Source: Algoriphagus yeomjeoni
Lineage (GTDB): Bacteria; Bacteroidota; Bacteroidia; Cytophagales; Cyclobacteriaceae
DNA: 36,166 nt
Reading direction: 5' to 3'
Assembly (NCBI RefSeq): GCF_003259505.1
Contig: NZ_QLLK01000022.1
Span: 1 to 36,166, forward strand
Part shown: in pieces, positions 24,225 through 33,319 of the stretch
Numbering within the stretch: the first letter of the stretch is position 1
How the letters are laid out: every line of letters begins with the position of its first letter
Translations under genes and position numbers: made by a program
The notes under the pieces: model-generated
What the model saw: only the letters and a program-made list of their open reading frames with translations
What the model was told of the DNA's origin: nothing
Databases searched by the model: none

Positions 24225-24911
24225 ATGAGAATCTTCGTGAATGACAAACCTTTTGATCTGATAAGCTACGAAGAACTGAATCCTTCAAAGTCTTATGAGA
24301 CAGTTTATTCTGAGATGGAGGAGCTTTCTGCCCATTTGCCTTGGAAAGACGATGTACTTTTTCATGAGCCTTCTCATGACTTAATTATCAGATTGCTTTA
24401 CCTTCTTCGCACCAGAAAGTTAAAAGATCTTGATTCAATTACTCTGGTGACTAAGGATAAAGCAGCTTTGAAAAAGTTTGTGAAAAGTCGCTTTTCAATC
24501 ATCAAAGCAGCGGGAGGAGTGGTTTCCAAAAAAGATAAAATACTCCTAATTTTCCGCCTTGGAAAGTGGGATTTTCCCAAGGGGAAATTTGAAAAAGGCG
24601 AAACACCAAAGCAATGTGCAGTTCGTGAAGTGGAGGAGGAGTGCGCCGTGAAAGTAAAGGCAGGTAAAAAAATCTGTAATACTTGGCATACTTATACCCA
24701 AGACCGAAAAAGTATATTGAAGAAGACGTATTGGTTTGAGATGGATTGCCTCAGTGATGCTGATATGACTCCGCAAAAAGAAGAAGGAATAGATGATATC
24801 AGATGGTTTTTTGAGGCTGATGCAAAAATAGCCTTAATCAATTCCTATCCCTCGATGCGGTATCTATTTAAGCAGTTTATTAAGAGCCACCTGAAACCTC
24901 AGACGTTGTAG
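24225..24911 (+). CDS. Nudix hydrolase with N-terminal extension
   Basis: 228 residues. The Nudix box is GKFEKGETPKQCAVREVEEECAV, fitting G-x5-E-x7-REVxEE with the final Gly replaced by Cys, all metal-binding glutamates kept. An N-terminal ~90-residue region without a known motif precedes it. These enzymes hydrolyse nucleoside diphosphates linked to X; substrate unknown. Its 3' end overlaps coaD (convergent) by 13 bases. Confidence 0.9.
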   Translation: MRIFVNDKPFDLISYEELNPSKSYETVYSEMEELSAHLPWKDDVLFHEPSHDLIIRLLYLLRTRKLKDLDSITLVTKDKAALKKFVKSRFSIIKAAGGVVSKKDKILLIFRLGKWDFPKGKFEKGETPKQCAVREVEEECAVKVKAGKKICNTWHTYTQDRKSILKKTYWFEMDCLSDADMTPQKEEGIDDIRWFFEADAKIALINSYPSMRYLFKQFIKSHLKPQTL

Positions 24912-25354
24912 GGCAGGAATTCGGTGACGTCACCTCCAAAGCGATGAACTTCACGAATTATAGTCGAACTAATCGCAGCATATCGGGGAGATGTAATCAG
25001 AAACACAGTTTCTAGCTCTGCATTTAGATAACGATTCATTTGACTGATCGTATTTTCGTATTCAAAGTCGGTCGTATTTCTCAAGCCTCTGATTAGAAAC
25101 TTCGCATCATGCTTTTTAGCTAAAGTAGAGGTTAGTTCGTTATAGACGATCACCTTTACTCCCGGAATGTTTTCGTAGACACTTTCCACCTTTTTCACCA
25201 TATCATCAATCTCAAAATACCTGGATTTTTTGGTGGAATTATAGCCAATTCCAATTATTACTTCGTCAAACAAGTTCAGGCTTCTCATCACAATGTCGTG
25301 ATGACCAAGTGTATATGGATCAAAGGAACCAGGGAAAATGGCTATTTTTTTCAT
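24899..25354 (-). CDS. coaD: Pantetheine-phosphate adenylyltransferase
   Basis: 151 residues. GSFDPYTLGHHDI holds the T/HxGH nucleotidyltransferase motif (residues 9-21), with RGLRNTTDFEYE (substrate site) and ISSTIIREV near the end. It makes dephospho-CoA from 4'-phosphopantetheine and ATP. Last gene of a minus-strand operon after DUF3822; its 3' end overlaps the Nudix gene by 13 bases. Confidence 0.97.
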   Translation of the reverse strand: MKKIAIFPGSFDPYTLGHHDIVMRSLNLFDEVIIGIGYNSTKKSRYFEIDDMVKKVESVYENIPGVKVIVYNELTSTLAKKHDAKFLIRGLRNTTDFEYENTISQMNRYLNAELETVFLITSPRYAAISSTIIREVHRFGGDVTEFLPYNV

Positions 25355-25397
25355 TGGGTATAGTTAATTATTCACTGGTCTTTTGAGCGTTTTTCAT

Positions 25398-26216
25398 TTA
25401 GTCAAATTGCCAATTAGTTTCAAAAAGATTGACGGACTTCAAATGCTTGAACCCATGGGTATAATTTTGATTTGCATGGGGATTAAGTAGCCTGAAATGA
25501 TGGAAGTAGGCTTTTCCCCATTCTTCTGTAATCTCACTTTCTGAAGTCGCTCCAAATAGACTAATGCGTACGTGATTACGATCAAATTTAAGTTGCTCAA
25601 TGAAAATCAGAGTATACTTCAAAATGTCATCTTTAGAATCTATTGAAAACATATTGAAAGCTGCGAGCTCTTGATTGGAGAATGCAGCAGCATAAATTTG
25701 ATTTCCAAATATGCTAATCAAGATCTCCTGTCCGATCAGATTGAACCTCTCTTTGAATAGATATGACAAGAAGGATACAGAACCATGATGAAAAGTCAAT
25801 TCTGAAAAACGTGCTTGGAGGGATTTTTTCAATTTCCCGGCTATTCCAGATAATATCTGAAGATTATTGCTGTCTAGAGGGGTGCTGAAATAACTAGTAT
25901 TAGGGTGCTGTTCGCTTGCAAACGATAAATAGGTAGCCTCTTCGCCAGGCTGAAATAAAACGCCAGGTACAAGACTAAAATCAGGCTGATGGAGATAGAT
26001 CGTAGCAGGAATGTCATTTTTCAACAAGTGATCAGATATGACCAACTGTTCCAATGAATTCCAGTCGAAATTTAAATATTCGTGTATACAAATATTTGTT
26101 TGGTTCTTATCCTTCGCGAAGATGAATAGAGAATCCGGATACAAAAAAAGTGATAGGTTTGATGCATCTTCCACATCGAACCTATCACTTTTAAATACTT
26201 TAAGATTACTTTCCAA
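25398..26216 (-). CDS. DUF3822 family protein
   Basis: 272 residues, cytoplasmic. Features such as LFIFAKDKNQTNICIHEYLNFDW and the late HHFRLLNPH fit the Bacteroidota DUF3822 family, a predicted actin-like/ribonuclease-H-fold protein usually next to coaD and rsmD. Function not established. It ends 43 bases before coaD and starts 11 bases after the preceding gene, so it is clearly in the operon. Confidence 0.8.
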   Translation of the reverse strand: MESNLKVFKSDRFDVEDASNLSLFLYPDSLFIFAKDKNQTNICIHEYLNFDWNSLEQLVISDHLLKNDIPATIYLHQPDFSLVPGVLFQPGEEATYLSFASEQHPNTSYFSTPLDSNNLQILSGIAGKLKKSLQARFSELTFHHGSVSFLSYLFKERFNLIGQEILISIFGNQIYAAAFSNQELAAFNMFSIDSKDDILKYTLIFIEQLKFDRNHVRISLFGATSESEITEEWGKAYFHHFRLLNPHANQNYTHGFKHLKSVNLFETNWQFD

Positions 26217-26227
26217 AATAGGAGGTT

Positions 26228-26809
26228 TTATTTCCAGTTACCTTCGGTAGAGGCATCTGTTCTTGAACCTACTTTCAAAGCTTTCTCATTATTGTTCAGT
26301 CTTCTATCTGGATTGATTGGAGCAGGATCTCTAATCTCAAATACAGAGATTTCATAGGAGTTTCTTTCCACTTTGTCAGCGAAGAATTCAAATTGCTTTC
26401 CTCCAGAACCTGGTACTACTACCAAGGCATCTAGGTTGAAATCAGGATATTTTCTTTCGTTAAATAAAGAATCAATCACAGGTACGGAACCCAATGTATC
26501 AAACTCTACTGTTACTTCCTCAGCACCATAATCTAGCACTTTAGTAGTCTCAGTTCTTTGTACAAGCCAGATTTGACCATTTTGGATGAAATTCTTTAAT
26601 TCAGCCCAATTAGCCGCATATCGTCCATTGGAAGCTTGAAATGCCAACTCAGCATCTCTAAGCATTTGCAATTTTTCTATGATTGCTGCTTCAGTAAGAG
26701 CAATTCTTTTTTCGTCCTCAACTACGTCGTCAACACCTTTCCAGAGAAGGTAGCCAAGACCAATTGCCACTACGAAGAAGACCAAGGATAGTACTTTTGA
26801 TAAATTCAT
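26228..26809 (-). CDS. Membrane-anchored hypothetical protein
   Basis: 193 residues: one N-terminal membrane helix (about 6-24), then a helix with AIIEKLQMLRDAELAFQASNGRYAANWAELKNFI, resembling the start of type II/IV pseudopilin-like periplasmic domains, followed by a beta-rich part. There is no prepilin peptidase motif, so a pilin role is doubtful. It lies between the Nudix gene and DUF3822 with short gaps (48 and 11 bases). Confidence 0.8.
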   Translation of the reverse strand: MNLSKVLSLVFFVVAIGLGYLLWKGVDDVVEDEKRIALTEAAIIEKLQMLRDAELAFQASNGRYAANWAELKNFIQNGQIWLVQRTETTKVLDYGAEEVTVEFDTLGSVPVIDSLFNERKYPDFNLDALVVVPGSGGKQFEFFADKVERNSYEISVFEIRDPAPINPDRRLNNNEKALKVGSRTDASTEGNWK

Positions 26810-26857
26810 TTGATAAATTTTTAAGAATCTGGGTAAGGTTGAAGGTTATAAATCGTG

Positions 26858-27367
26858 CTATTTTAGAGAATTATTTCCAAAATTAAAATATCCTCGCAAC
26901 AATACTAAGTCCTCCAGTGATTTTATTCCCCAAAAGATTTGATGAAGGGCTTCATTAGGCAATGACTGGATTTCATTTATGCTCATCCACTTGATTTCTT
27001 CGATAATTTGAGAATCTGGATAAAGCTCTGGATCCGTTCCTAGTGCTAATTTTCCTCCAATTTTCTCCACGAGAAAGAAATGTTCCATCGCGTGAAGAGG
27101 TGCTGCCAGGTATTCGTTAACGAAAAGATAAGCTTTTACATCTACATCTAAGCCAGTTTCCTCAGAAAACTCGCGTTTTAAATTTTCCGATGCAGTACAT
27201 CCAAAATGCATTCCACCGCCTGGCACTGACCATAACACTCTGCCGTTTCCCATTAAATGTTTGATCATCAATATTTTTTCATCCTCGATCAGAATGCCAT
27301 TTACACGGGATCTTAAATGATTTCCGAACTTTGATTCGATTTCCTTGCTGATTTTGTCTTTTGGCAT
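26858..27367 (-). CDS. Nudix hydrolase
   Basis: 169 residues with a complete Nudix box (GGMHFGCTASENLKREFSEETGL: G-x5-E-x7-REFSEETG). The substrate is unknown; relatives clean up oxidised or unusual nucleotides. It is first in the operon leading to coaD. Its ATG lies only 14 bases from the ATG of the divergent helicase gene, so the two promoters must overlap coding sequence. Confidence 0.91.
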   Translation of the reverse strand: MPKDKISKEIESKFGNHLRSRVNGILIEDEKILMIKHLMGNGRVLWSVPGGGMHFGCTASENLKREFSEETGLDVDVKAYLFVNEYLAAPLHAMEHFFLVEKIGGKLALGTDPELYPDSQIIEEIKWMSINEIQSLPNEALHQIFWGIKSLEDLVLLRGYFNFGNNSLK

Positions 27368-27381
27368 TTACATTCGTTTGT

Positions 27382-28845
27382 ATGAGTAAAGATAAGGAGT
27401 CAATGCCGAGGCCTTCGACATTGCTGAGTAAATATTTCCCTTTTGAGCCAACCTCAGGCCAGGCTGCCTTTTTCTCCAAGATGGATAAGTATCTTCTTAT
27501 GGAGCCTGAGAAAAAACCAACCTTCGTCTTACGAGGATATGCTGGTACGGGAAAGACTTCTGTGATCTCGGCAGTGGTGAAAGTGCTCCCCAAGCTATCC
27601 ATGCGCTCGCTTTTGCTGGCACCTACGGGTCGTGCGGCAAAAGTAATGAGCAATTACAGCGGACGTGCTGCATACACGATTCATAAGATTATTTATAAAC
27701 CCAAAGCCGAAGATGGAAGTTTGGGTGGGGGATTTATCCTGCAAAAGAATTATTACAAGGACACCGTCTTTATCATCGATGAATCCTCCATGCTGGCTGA
27801 TGATGGAGGAATGTCAGGAAATCTGCTTGGAGATCTGATCAGCTTTGTTTTCCATGGGCAAAACAATCGGTTGATCTTGGTAGGGGATACCGCGCAGCTT
27901 CCCCCTGTGGGATCTGAATTTAGTCCGGCGCTAGAAGCAGATTATTTACTGAGACATTTTCGATTGGAAGCCGATTTTATTGAACTGACAGAAGTGATGC
28001 GTCAGCGATTAGAATCAGGGATTCTGTATAACGCCACTAATCTTCGATATCAGTTACTGCAAGAAAAACAAGAAATCCAGATCAGTACGAATCAATTTAA
28101 AGACACTTTTAAAATGACCGGTGAGCGACTGGAAGATGGATTGCGGTATGCCTATGATAAGTTTGATACTGAGAATACCACCATAATCACCCGATCGAAT
28201 AAAGCTGCAGTACAATACAATCTTTACATCAGGCGTACCATCCATTTTTTTGATGATGAAATCAGCTCCGGTGATTTGTTGATGATAGTTAAGAATAACT
28301 ATACCTACATGGCCGAATCGGAAAAAGTGAATTTCCTTGCAAATGGTGATATGGTTGAAGTAATGAAAATCCGGTCTTTTGAAGAATTCTATGGATTGCG
28401 GTTTGCGACACTTGAGCTAAGGTTATTGGATTATCCAGATGAGCCACACTTTGAGGCAAAAGTGATTTTGGATACCCTCTACTCTCCCAGTCCTTCCTTG
28501 ACAAGAGATCAGTACCGTAGTCTTTATCAGCAGGTATCGGAAGATTATGCAGATGTAGCTAGCAAAGTGGAACGAAAGGAGTTGATTCGAAAAGACCCAT
28601 TCTTAAATGCATTGCAAATCAAATTTGCCTATGCGCTGACCTGCCATAAAGCTCAAGGTGGGCAGTGGAAGGCGGTTTTTGTGGATCAAGGGTATCTTCC
28701 AGAAAATCAAGTGGATAAAGATTTTACTCGGTGGCTTTATACAGCTATGACTAGAGCTACTGAGGAATTATATCTGGTGAATTTTGCCCCTGTATTCTTT
28801 GTAAAGCCAAAGGAAATAGAGGGTTCTGAATCGGATAGTTTTTAA
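27382..28845 (+). CDS. RecD-like superfamily 1B DNA helicase
   Basis: 487 residues. Walker A GYAGTGKT (52-59), Ia LLAPTGRAAKVM, Walker B FIIDESSM (130-137), motif III LVGDTAQLPPVGSEF, and the C-terminal UvrD_C_2 part ALTCHKAQGGQW ... WLYTAMTRATEELYLV. There is no N-terminal RecD2 extension and no RecBC partner, so this is the short Bacteroidota 'AAA family ATPase/RecD-like' type, a probable 5'-3' DNA helicase in repair. ATG at 27382 is chosen; TTG at 27361 would overlap the divergent Nudix gene. Confidence 0.9.
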   Translation: MSKDKESMPRPSTLLSKYFPFEPTSGQAAFFSKMDKYLLMEPEKKPTFVLRGYAGTGKTSVISAVVKVLPKLSMRSLLLAPTGRAAKVMSNYSGRAAYTIHKIIYKPKAEDGSLGGGFILQKNYYKDTVFIIDESSMLADDGGMSGNLLGDLISFVFHGQNNRLILVGDTAQLPPVGSEFSPALEADYLLRHFRLEADFIELTEVMRQRLESGILYNATNLRYQLLQEKQEIQISTNQFKDTFKMTGERLEDGLRYAYDKFDTENTTIITRSNKAAVQYNLYIRRTIHFFDDEISSGDLLMIVKNNYTYMAESEKVNFLANGDMVEVMKIRSFEEFYGLRFATLELRLLDYPDEPHFEAKVILDTLYSPSPSLTRDQYRSLYQQVSEDYADVASKVERKELIRKDPFLNALQIKFAYALTCHKAQGGQWKAVFVDQGYLPENQVDKDFTRWLYTAMTRATEELYLVNFAPVFFVKPKEIEGSESDSF

Positions 28846-28972
28846 AATAATTAAGCTTCAGATTATCTTTTGGCAAGGTATTTTCATTTTATTAAATCTT
28901 AAAGCTTGAAAAATCGTTATTTTGAAGTTGAGACAAAAAATTGAATATTTGAAAACCAAATACTATAAACAG

Positions 28973-29368
28973 ATGAAAAAATTAGGAATTTTATTGACAG
29001 TCTTTGTGATGGTGTTCGCATTTAATGCAATTGCACAAGAACAAAGTGGTGCAGTACTCACCTTCAAGGAAAAATCTATTGATTTTGGTGATATCACGCA
29101 AGGAGATAAAGTTGAGCATACATTTGAATTGACAAACACCGGAAGCACCCCACTAATTATCTCTAATGTGGCGGTAACTTGTGGATGTACTGCCACTAGC
29201 TGGCCTAAAGAGCCAATTGCTCCAGGTAAATCTTCCGAGATCAAGGTGTCCTTCAATTCCGCCGGAAAAATGGGCAAGCAAAATTCAGTTGTGAGGATTT
29301 ATTCCAATGCCTCTGAACCGATTGAGAAAGTATCCCTGATATCAAACGTACTTCCAAAAACGAAGTAA
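28973..29368 (+). CDS. Secreted DUF1573 protein
   Basis: 131 residues. Signal peptide MKKLGILLTVFVMVFAFNAIA then QEQ. The single DUF1573 (ASH/Ig-like) domain shows IDFGDITQGDKVEHTFELTNTG, the CGCTATSWPKEPIAPGKSSEI motif and FNSAGKMGKQNSVVRIYSN. Exported beta-sandwich domain common in Bacteroidota; role unknown. ATG at 28973 is the start that gives the signal peptide. Confidence 0.92.
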   Translation: MKKLGILLTVFVMVFAFNAIAQEQSGAVLTFKEKSIDFGDITQGDKVEHTFELTNTGSTPLIISNVAVTCGCTATSWPKEPIAPGKSSEIKVSFNSAGKMGKQNSVVRIYSNASEPIEKVSLISNVLPKTK

Positions 29369-29382
29369 ACTTCTTAAAGTTA

Positions 29383-29428
29383 AAACCAAAAAGCCTCTTG
29401 AATTGATTTTCAAGAGGCTTTTTGGTTT
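29383..29428. terminator. Bidirectional terminator
   Basis: AAACCAAAAAGCCTCTTGAA pairs with the perfect complement ending AAGAGGCTTTTTGGTTT; T-runs on both sides. It serves DUF1573 (ends 29368) and the lipoprotein gene (ends 29441). Confidence 0.93.
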
Positions 29429-29440
29429 ACCATTGTTTAT

Positions 29441-30226
29441 TTAATCTGCCGGTGAAAGGATTACTAGCGGTGGATCTGTAGGAGGATTGATATCAAATGG
29501 TTCGGAAGATGATTCCGGTACTGGAGCATTGGAAAATAAATTCATGGAAAGATCCTTTATTTCAGTTGCATTTCTGATAAGGATAGTAACACGAGGCAAA
29601 TCTGAACTAGGGCCATCTGTTCGTCTGACTACTTTCAACACATCAAAAGCAACGACCCCTAGATTTGCTCCCTGCAGGTTTCCTTCAATAGGGTCATAAT
29701 TTATCGATATATCACTGTCATAAACTACGGCATAGACAGTTTGTCCAATCAGCATTTTTAAAGCAGTAGCTCTCAAAGGGATAATACCTGGGATTTCGTC
29801 TAGTAAAATTTCCGGGTCACTTCCAGAGGCGCCTAGGCCAGGACCTGGAGTCAGGTAGTTTTGCAGCCCATTACCAGTTGGTCCGGTGTTTTTCCAGCTT
29901 TCTGGGATAAAAGTAGGGGCAAACCAGCCTTCATCTCCCACCTGACCAGTGAAGAGGTCAATAGTCCTTCCAATGTTGTCTTGAAAATATCTCAGCGTCT
30001 GACGTTGACCGATGGCGGCAATTTGATCGTTGACATCTGTCTCAGAAAAATTGTTAGGTGCATTTCCGTTGTCAATGCTTTCTTCATCTATCAATAAAAA
30101 AACAATAGCAGAATTGTCAGAAGGCTCTCCATTTCCACCATTCGGATTATCATCATCAGTGCATGAGAAAAAAACAAAAAATGATAGGGTAAGAAATGGG
30201 CTTAGTTTAAATAAAAGGGACTTCAT
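29441..30226 (-). CDS. Lipoprotein of unknown function
   Basis: 261 residues. Signal FLTLSFFVFFSC with C22 as lipidation site, then an acidic linker (TDDDNPNGGNGEPSDNS). The body has LLIDEESIDNGNAPNNFSETDVNDQIAAIGQR and a GEVGDE-like GQVGDEGWFAP segment. I recognise it only as a Bacteroidota hypothetical family. It is the last core-like gene before the accessory segment; 30227-30420 beyond its start has no gene and no palindrome of the attC-like type. Confidence 0.82.
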   Translation of the reverse strand: MKSLLFKLSPFLTLSFFVFFSCTDDDNPNGGNGEPSDNSAIVFLLIDEESIDNGNAPNNFSETDVNDQIAAIGQRQTLRYFQDNIGRTIDLFTGQVGDEGWFAPTFIPESWKNTGPTGNGLQNYLTPGPGLGASGSDPEILLDEIPGIIPLRATALKMLIGQTVYAVVYDSDISINYDPIEGNLQGANLGVVAFDVLKVVRRTDGPSSDLPRVTILIRNATEIKDLSMNLFSNAPVPESSSEPFDINPPTDPPLVILSPAD

Positions 30227-30420
30227 AGCTAGGAAGTTTGAGTGAATTATGTCTTTCTAATAACTCCAAAAGTGCTTATTTGTTGTTAGGTGGACGGTAT
30301 GACAGGAAATTAGGAATGGAAAAGTAAACAGTTTTCTCTGAGGGTAAACAACTTCTGTGTATTGTAAAATGCGTGCCTTGGGCTCTTAAATCCCAACTAT
30401 CCACTGAGATGAAGGAGACT

Positions 30421-31308
30421 TTATTTTACTTTAATTGGTGTAACTGTGTACCCAAGTTCCATTAATTGATTAATCAAACCGCATTCATACATCAAGTGAC
30501 TTAAGCCAACTGCGATAAAGCAGTTCTTTTCTGCGAGAAGTTTACTGATTTTTGTCATCCATTTATCGTTTCTATCAGTCAGCATAAGTTCATTACTACA
30601 GGGAATATTCAGCTGATAATCCATTGCCATTTCTGAATACCAATTAATTTCCTCACAGGCAATCACATTTTGCATTCTAATTTTTTCAAGGATGTTGGAT
30701 AGCCTCCTTTTATGGTTTTTTCGGGGCATTCCTTCTACGTCTTTATTGATTAAATCTATCTGCTCTTCTGTTGTTTCAAGTCCGTAACGTTCTATATTTT
30801 TCTCACTTGATTTTGAGGCTATATAGTCGTCCAAAGAAAGAGAAGTGTCATCAGGTTTTTAGTTCAAACAGACTTGTTGCTTGAAATGTCTGTTCAGAAA
30901 AACATACATTTCCGTTGGTGTTATTTTGTGATAATCAGTGGGACTTGTAGCGAAGAGATTATCAATGTACGTCAGGTCTTCTTTACTTAAATAGTTATTC
31001 CACTGAGTGATTTCGGTTCTCCGATTGATAATATCCTCAGCCGTTTCCCCTGAAGTATTCAGGTTTTCCTTAATTAATATTTCACTTGAAGCTAGCGCTT
31101 GGTTGGCTAGGATTAATGAGTCAAAAAAAACTTTTCCAAAAGCGTGATGGGTTCCAAATACGTAGGAAACCTGATTGTTTTCGGAAGAAGTTACCTTAAA
31201 TAATAGTGTGTTGAATGTGTCAGAATCTTCTTTGTTTGGTAATTGAGCTTCCCCAACTTGAGAAAATAGAAGCAAAAGAATAACCATAGAAAAAATGCGT
31301 CTTTTCAT
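30421..31308 (-). pseudogene. TraB/GumN-like protein, interrupted by an in-frame stop
   Basis: A signal peptide (IFSMVILLLLFSQVGEAQ) and FKVTSSENNQVSYVFGTHHAFGKV identify the TraB/GumN fold; the C-terminal part has YGLETTEEQIDLI and CFIAVGLSHLMYECGLINQL, both GumN signatures. A TAA at 30861-30859 interrupts it after LNRHFKQQVCLN, and the same frame then continues without any shift to the natural end at 30421, so one nonsense change splits a ~295-residue protein. The start is placed at ATG 31308, whose ATGA overlaps the stop of the gene upstream; an alternative ATG is at 31320. Metalloprotease-like function of the intact family is predicted, not proven. Confidence 0.85.
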
Positions 31309-32207
31309 CTTGTGTCCCATATCACGCTATGTTTGTTTTGTTCACTTACTAGGGTTAAGTGAGGTTTAGGGGTACTTCCGTCAAAAATCAATTCGGATGA
31401 AAACAAGAGTTTCTCTTTGTTCCAAAATGCCACCCAATGAGGTGTATAAGGTATGCTTTGTTGAAGGATAATTTCACGTTTTCCATCGGCATTAATTATA
31501 TCAAAAGATCTTCTGCCCCAATAGGAAAGCAGTAATTGCCCTTTGGAATAATCTGCGTCAAACACCTGATTTCGGTTCAATGGCGCATTTTTTACGGTAG
31601 GATCTGTAAGGCTATTCCATTGGTTAAGGATTTGCCCGTCTTGATTAACCAGGTAGCAAGTTTCGTCGCCTAATAAAAGGATTTGGTTTTGCTCAACAGC
31701 CCTGATTCTGTTAACGGGATAATCAAATCCAAAATACTTTATTGGCTGTTCTCCTTTTTTAAGGCTGAAGATATCAGGGTATTTCCCAAAAATCAGATGA
31801 TCGTCAGATAGCATAAAAAACCCTCCTTCTCCAATCCTGTACTCGTCTTTGAACCAATCCCAAATCACGGTTGGTTGGGTGTCAACTGTAGATTTTAAAA
31901 CTCGAACCTGAAATTCATCAGATGCCTGCAAAAACCTTCTTTCTATCATGAAGATTTCATTTTGCTTGTTGTAAAGCATAAAGTCGCTTGCTGCATGCTT
32001 GGATTGAAAGAATACTTTTGGTTGAGACCCTTTCTCCCAAATCATTACACAGGCAAAGTGGCTTGGGTCATTTATTGGATTTATATACGACCAAAGTACA
32101 TGCTCACCAATAGCAATCATATTTCCAGTTGGGTGCGCAAATGCAAAAGATGTGAGGAAAAGCAATAATGTGCCTAATAGTGTGGTTTTGATTTTCAATG
32201 TTTCCAT
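31305..32207 (-). CDS. Secreted protein of unknown function (beta-rich)
   Basis: 300 residues from METLKIK. Signal peptide TTLLGTLLLFLTSFAFA then HPTGN. The rest consists of repeated short strands such as SKHAASDFMLYNKQNEIFMI, GGFFMLSDDHLIFGK, NQILLLGDETCYLVNQDG and KGQLLLSYWGRRSFDIINADG, spaced like blades of a beta-propeller, but no named domain was recognised. ATG at 32207 is chosen because the earlier start at 32267 would precede the signal peptide. Its stop overlaps the GumN start (ATGA), so the two were translationally coupled. Confidence 0.8.
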   Translation of the reverse strand: METLKIKTTLLGTLLLFLTSFAFAHPTGNMIAIGEHVLWSYINPINDPSHFACVMIWEKGSQPKVFFQSKHAASDFMLYNKQNEIFMIERRFLQASDEFQVRVLKSTVDTQPTVIWDWFKDEYRIGEGGFFMLSDDHLIFGKYPDIFSLKKGEQPIKYFGFDYPVNRIRAVEQNQILLLGDETCYLVNQDGQILNQWNSLTDPTVKNAPLNRNQVFDADYSKGQLLLSYWGRRSFDIINADGKREIILQQSIPYTPHWVAFWNKEKLLFSSELIFDGSTPKPHLTLVSEQNKHSVIWDTR

Positions 32208-32282
32208 TTTTTTCAAATAAGCATAAATGGTGTTTGCTCTGAGCAAGTAGGATCTGCTAAACCTCACGCGAAAAACTGAACT

Positions 32283-32353
32283 CTAAAATAACGTTGCCTT
32301 CCTTCGAAGCATTAGAACCTTGCTTGTTAAAACCGATTTGCCAGGGCTGTTGA
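32283..32353. repeat. Degenerate attC-like remnant
   Basis: Contains AACGTTGCC followed by CCTTCGAAGCATTAG, where TTCGAAGCA matches the conserved interior motif of the palindromes at 33193 and 35723, but the long arms are gone. It sits between the start of the secreted-protein gene and the short group II intron, the same relative place as the better-preserved site at 33193-33319. Probably a decayed site. Confidence 0.45.
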
Positions 32354-32594
32354 GTGAATATAGTCCAAAAAGATGATCGTTCCAACGGGTGAAAGACCAA
32401 TATTACTGACGACAATCACACTTTCTAGACTGAGAAGAAAAGGCTATCTAAGTATGCTGGACTATTACGCTAAATCAAAGCCTGAGGGTCAGTGAACCGC
32501 TCCCGATGTGCGGGAAGACCCGTATCCCGCATTTGCGGGAGTGGTGTGAGAGCCTCTCCCTGCTAGTGTTTCCTAGCGGGGCTGGCTACTCGAT
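32354..32594 (+). ncRNA. Group II intron remnant without ORF (domain I start plus V-VI)
   Basis: The first ~45 bases (GTGAATATAG, CCAAAAAGATG, TCGTTCCAACGGGTGAAAG) match the start of the intron at 33316, and the end matches its 3' region: domain V-like GAACCGC...GTGGTGTGAGAG (32494-32550) and a domain VI stem ending CTGGCTACTCGAT. The middle of the intron, including most of domain I to IV, is missing, so it cannot self-splice as such. The domain V stem is lengthened by a TCCCGCATTTGCGGGA palindrome. It is antisense to the flanking genes and lies 28 bases past the stop of the lipoprotein gene. Confidence 0.72.
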
Positions 32595-32622
32595 TGGCAA
32601 GCGCTTATTTTTCTATCAAATA

Positions 32623-33186
32623 TTATTCAATGACTTCAAGTATCTCAGAAGGTTCAATAGGCATGGGTGGTATCGAGTTTAAAATTGAGTCATTCTCAAA
32701 ATACTCTAATAATTGCTCTCCAAGTTTATAAACTGTGTCATTTTTGATGATCATAAAAACTAACATGTTTTTTCTCCGTGAATGACTATGAAATTCAGAT
32801 ACTATACCATAATCAGGGCTATAGAAATAAATCTGGTTCCAAGGCCAATCATTGTGGTAGATACTAATCTTTGAAAAATTCAATTCCTGACCAGATAAAT
32901 TAAATGTAGAGTTTCCTAATAATGAAATCTCAAATTCACCTAAAAAAAACTCTTGTCTATCATTTAAAAATTTTTCCCCTTTAGCCTTTAACATTGAATC
33001 AATCTCGAGTTTAAATTCAAGAGTCGAATTATTATAAGGAGAACTACCAAGGGTATCAACTATCACTAAATGTTCTTCAGGATAATCTTCTATAATTTTC
33101 CATCCAACAATGGTTTGCTTCTCCTTTTTCTCACATGAAAATAGTAGAATAAGAAAAGATGAAAGAAAGATAAACTTATATTTCAT
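32623..33186 (-). CDS. Small lipoprotein in cassette-like unit
   Basis: 187 residues from MKYKFIFLSS, with a lipobox FLILLFSC (C17). The body is strand-rich with many acidic residues (HLVIVDTLGSSPYNNSTLEFKLEID) and no recognised domain. An upstream start at 33363 would add 59 residues translated from the palindrome and intron, so it is rejected. The gene starts 7 bases inside the palindrome boundary and is followed by an antisense intron remnant, i.e. it has the form of a single-gene cassette. Confidence 0.75.
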   Translation of the reverse strand: MKYKFIFLSSFLILLFSCEKKEKQTIVGWKIIEDYPEEHLVIVDTLGSSPYNNSTLEFKLEIDSMLKAKGEKFLNDRQEFFLGEFEISLLGNSTFNLSGQELNFSKISIYHNDWPWNQIYFYSPDYGIVSEFHSHSRRKNMLVFMIIKNDTVYKLGEQLLEYFENDSILNSIPPMPIEPSEILEVIE

Positions 33187-33192
33187 AGTGAT

Positions 33193-33319
33193 TGCCAACG
33201 GTTTGCATATGGCTTGTGGCGGTTTCGAAGCACTTTCCTGTCCACAGAAACCAAAGCTGGCTACGGAGCAAAAACCTTTCTGATAGCCGTTTACCCGCCA
33301 TAAGCTATATGCGTTGTGT
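33193..33319. repeat. attC-like palindrome between lipoprotein gene and intron
   Basis: Arms GCATATGGCTTGTGGCGG (33205-33222) and CCGCCATAAGCTATATGC (33295-33312) pair over 18 bases with two mismatches. The outer cores are GCCAACGG on the left and GCGTTGTG on the right. The inner TTTCGAAGCACTT (33223-33235) is identical to 35759-35771. Minus-strand order is core, arm, inner motif, arm, CGTTGGCA, then the lipoprotein ATG 7 bases on, like an attC followed by the next cassette. Confidence 0.75.

Noticed and set aside
28869..28890. Second sigma54 promoter before the DUF1573 gene
   Set aside because: TTGGCA fits -24, but the -12 position has TTTCAT without the required GC doublet.
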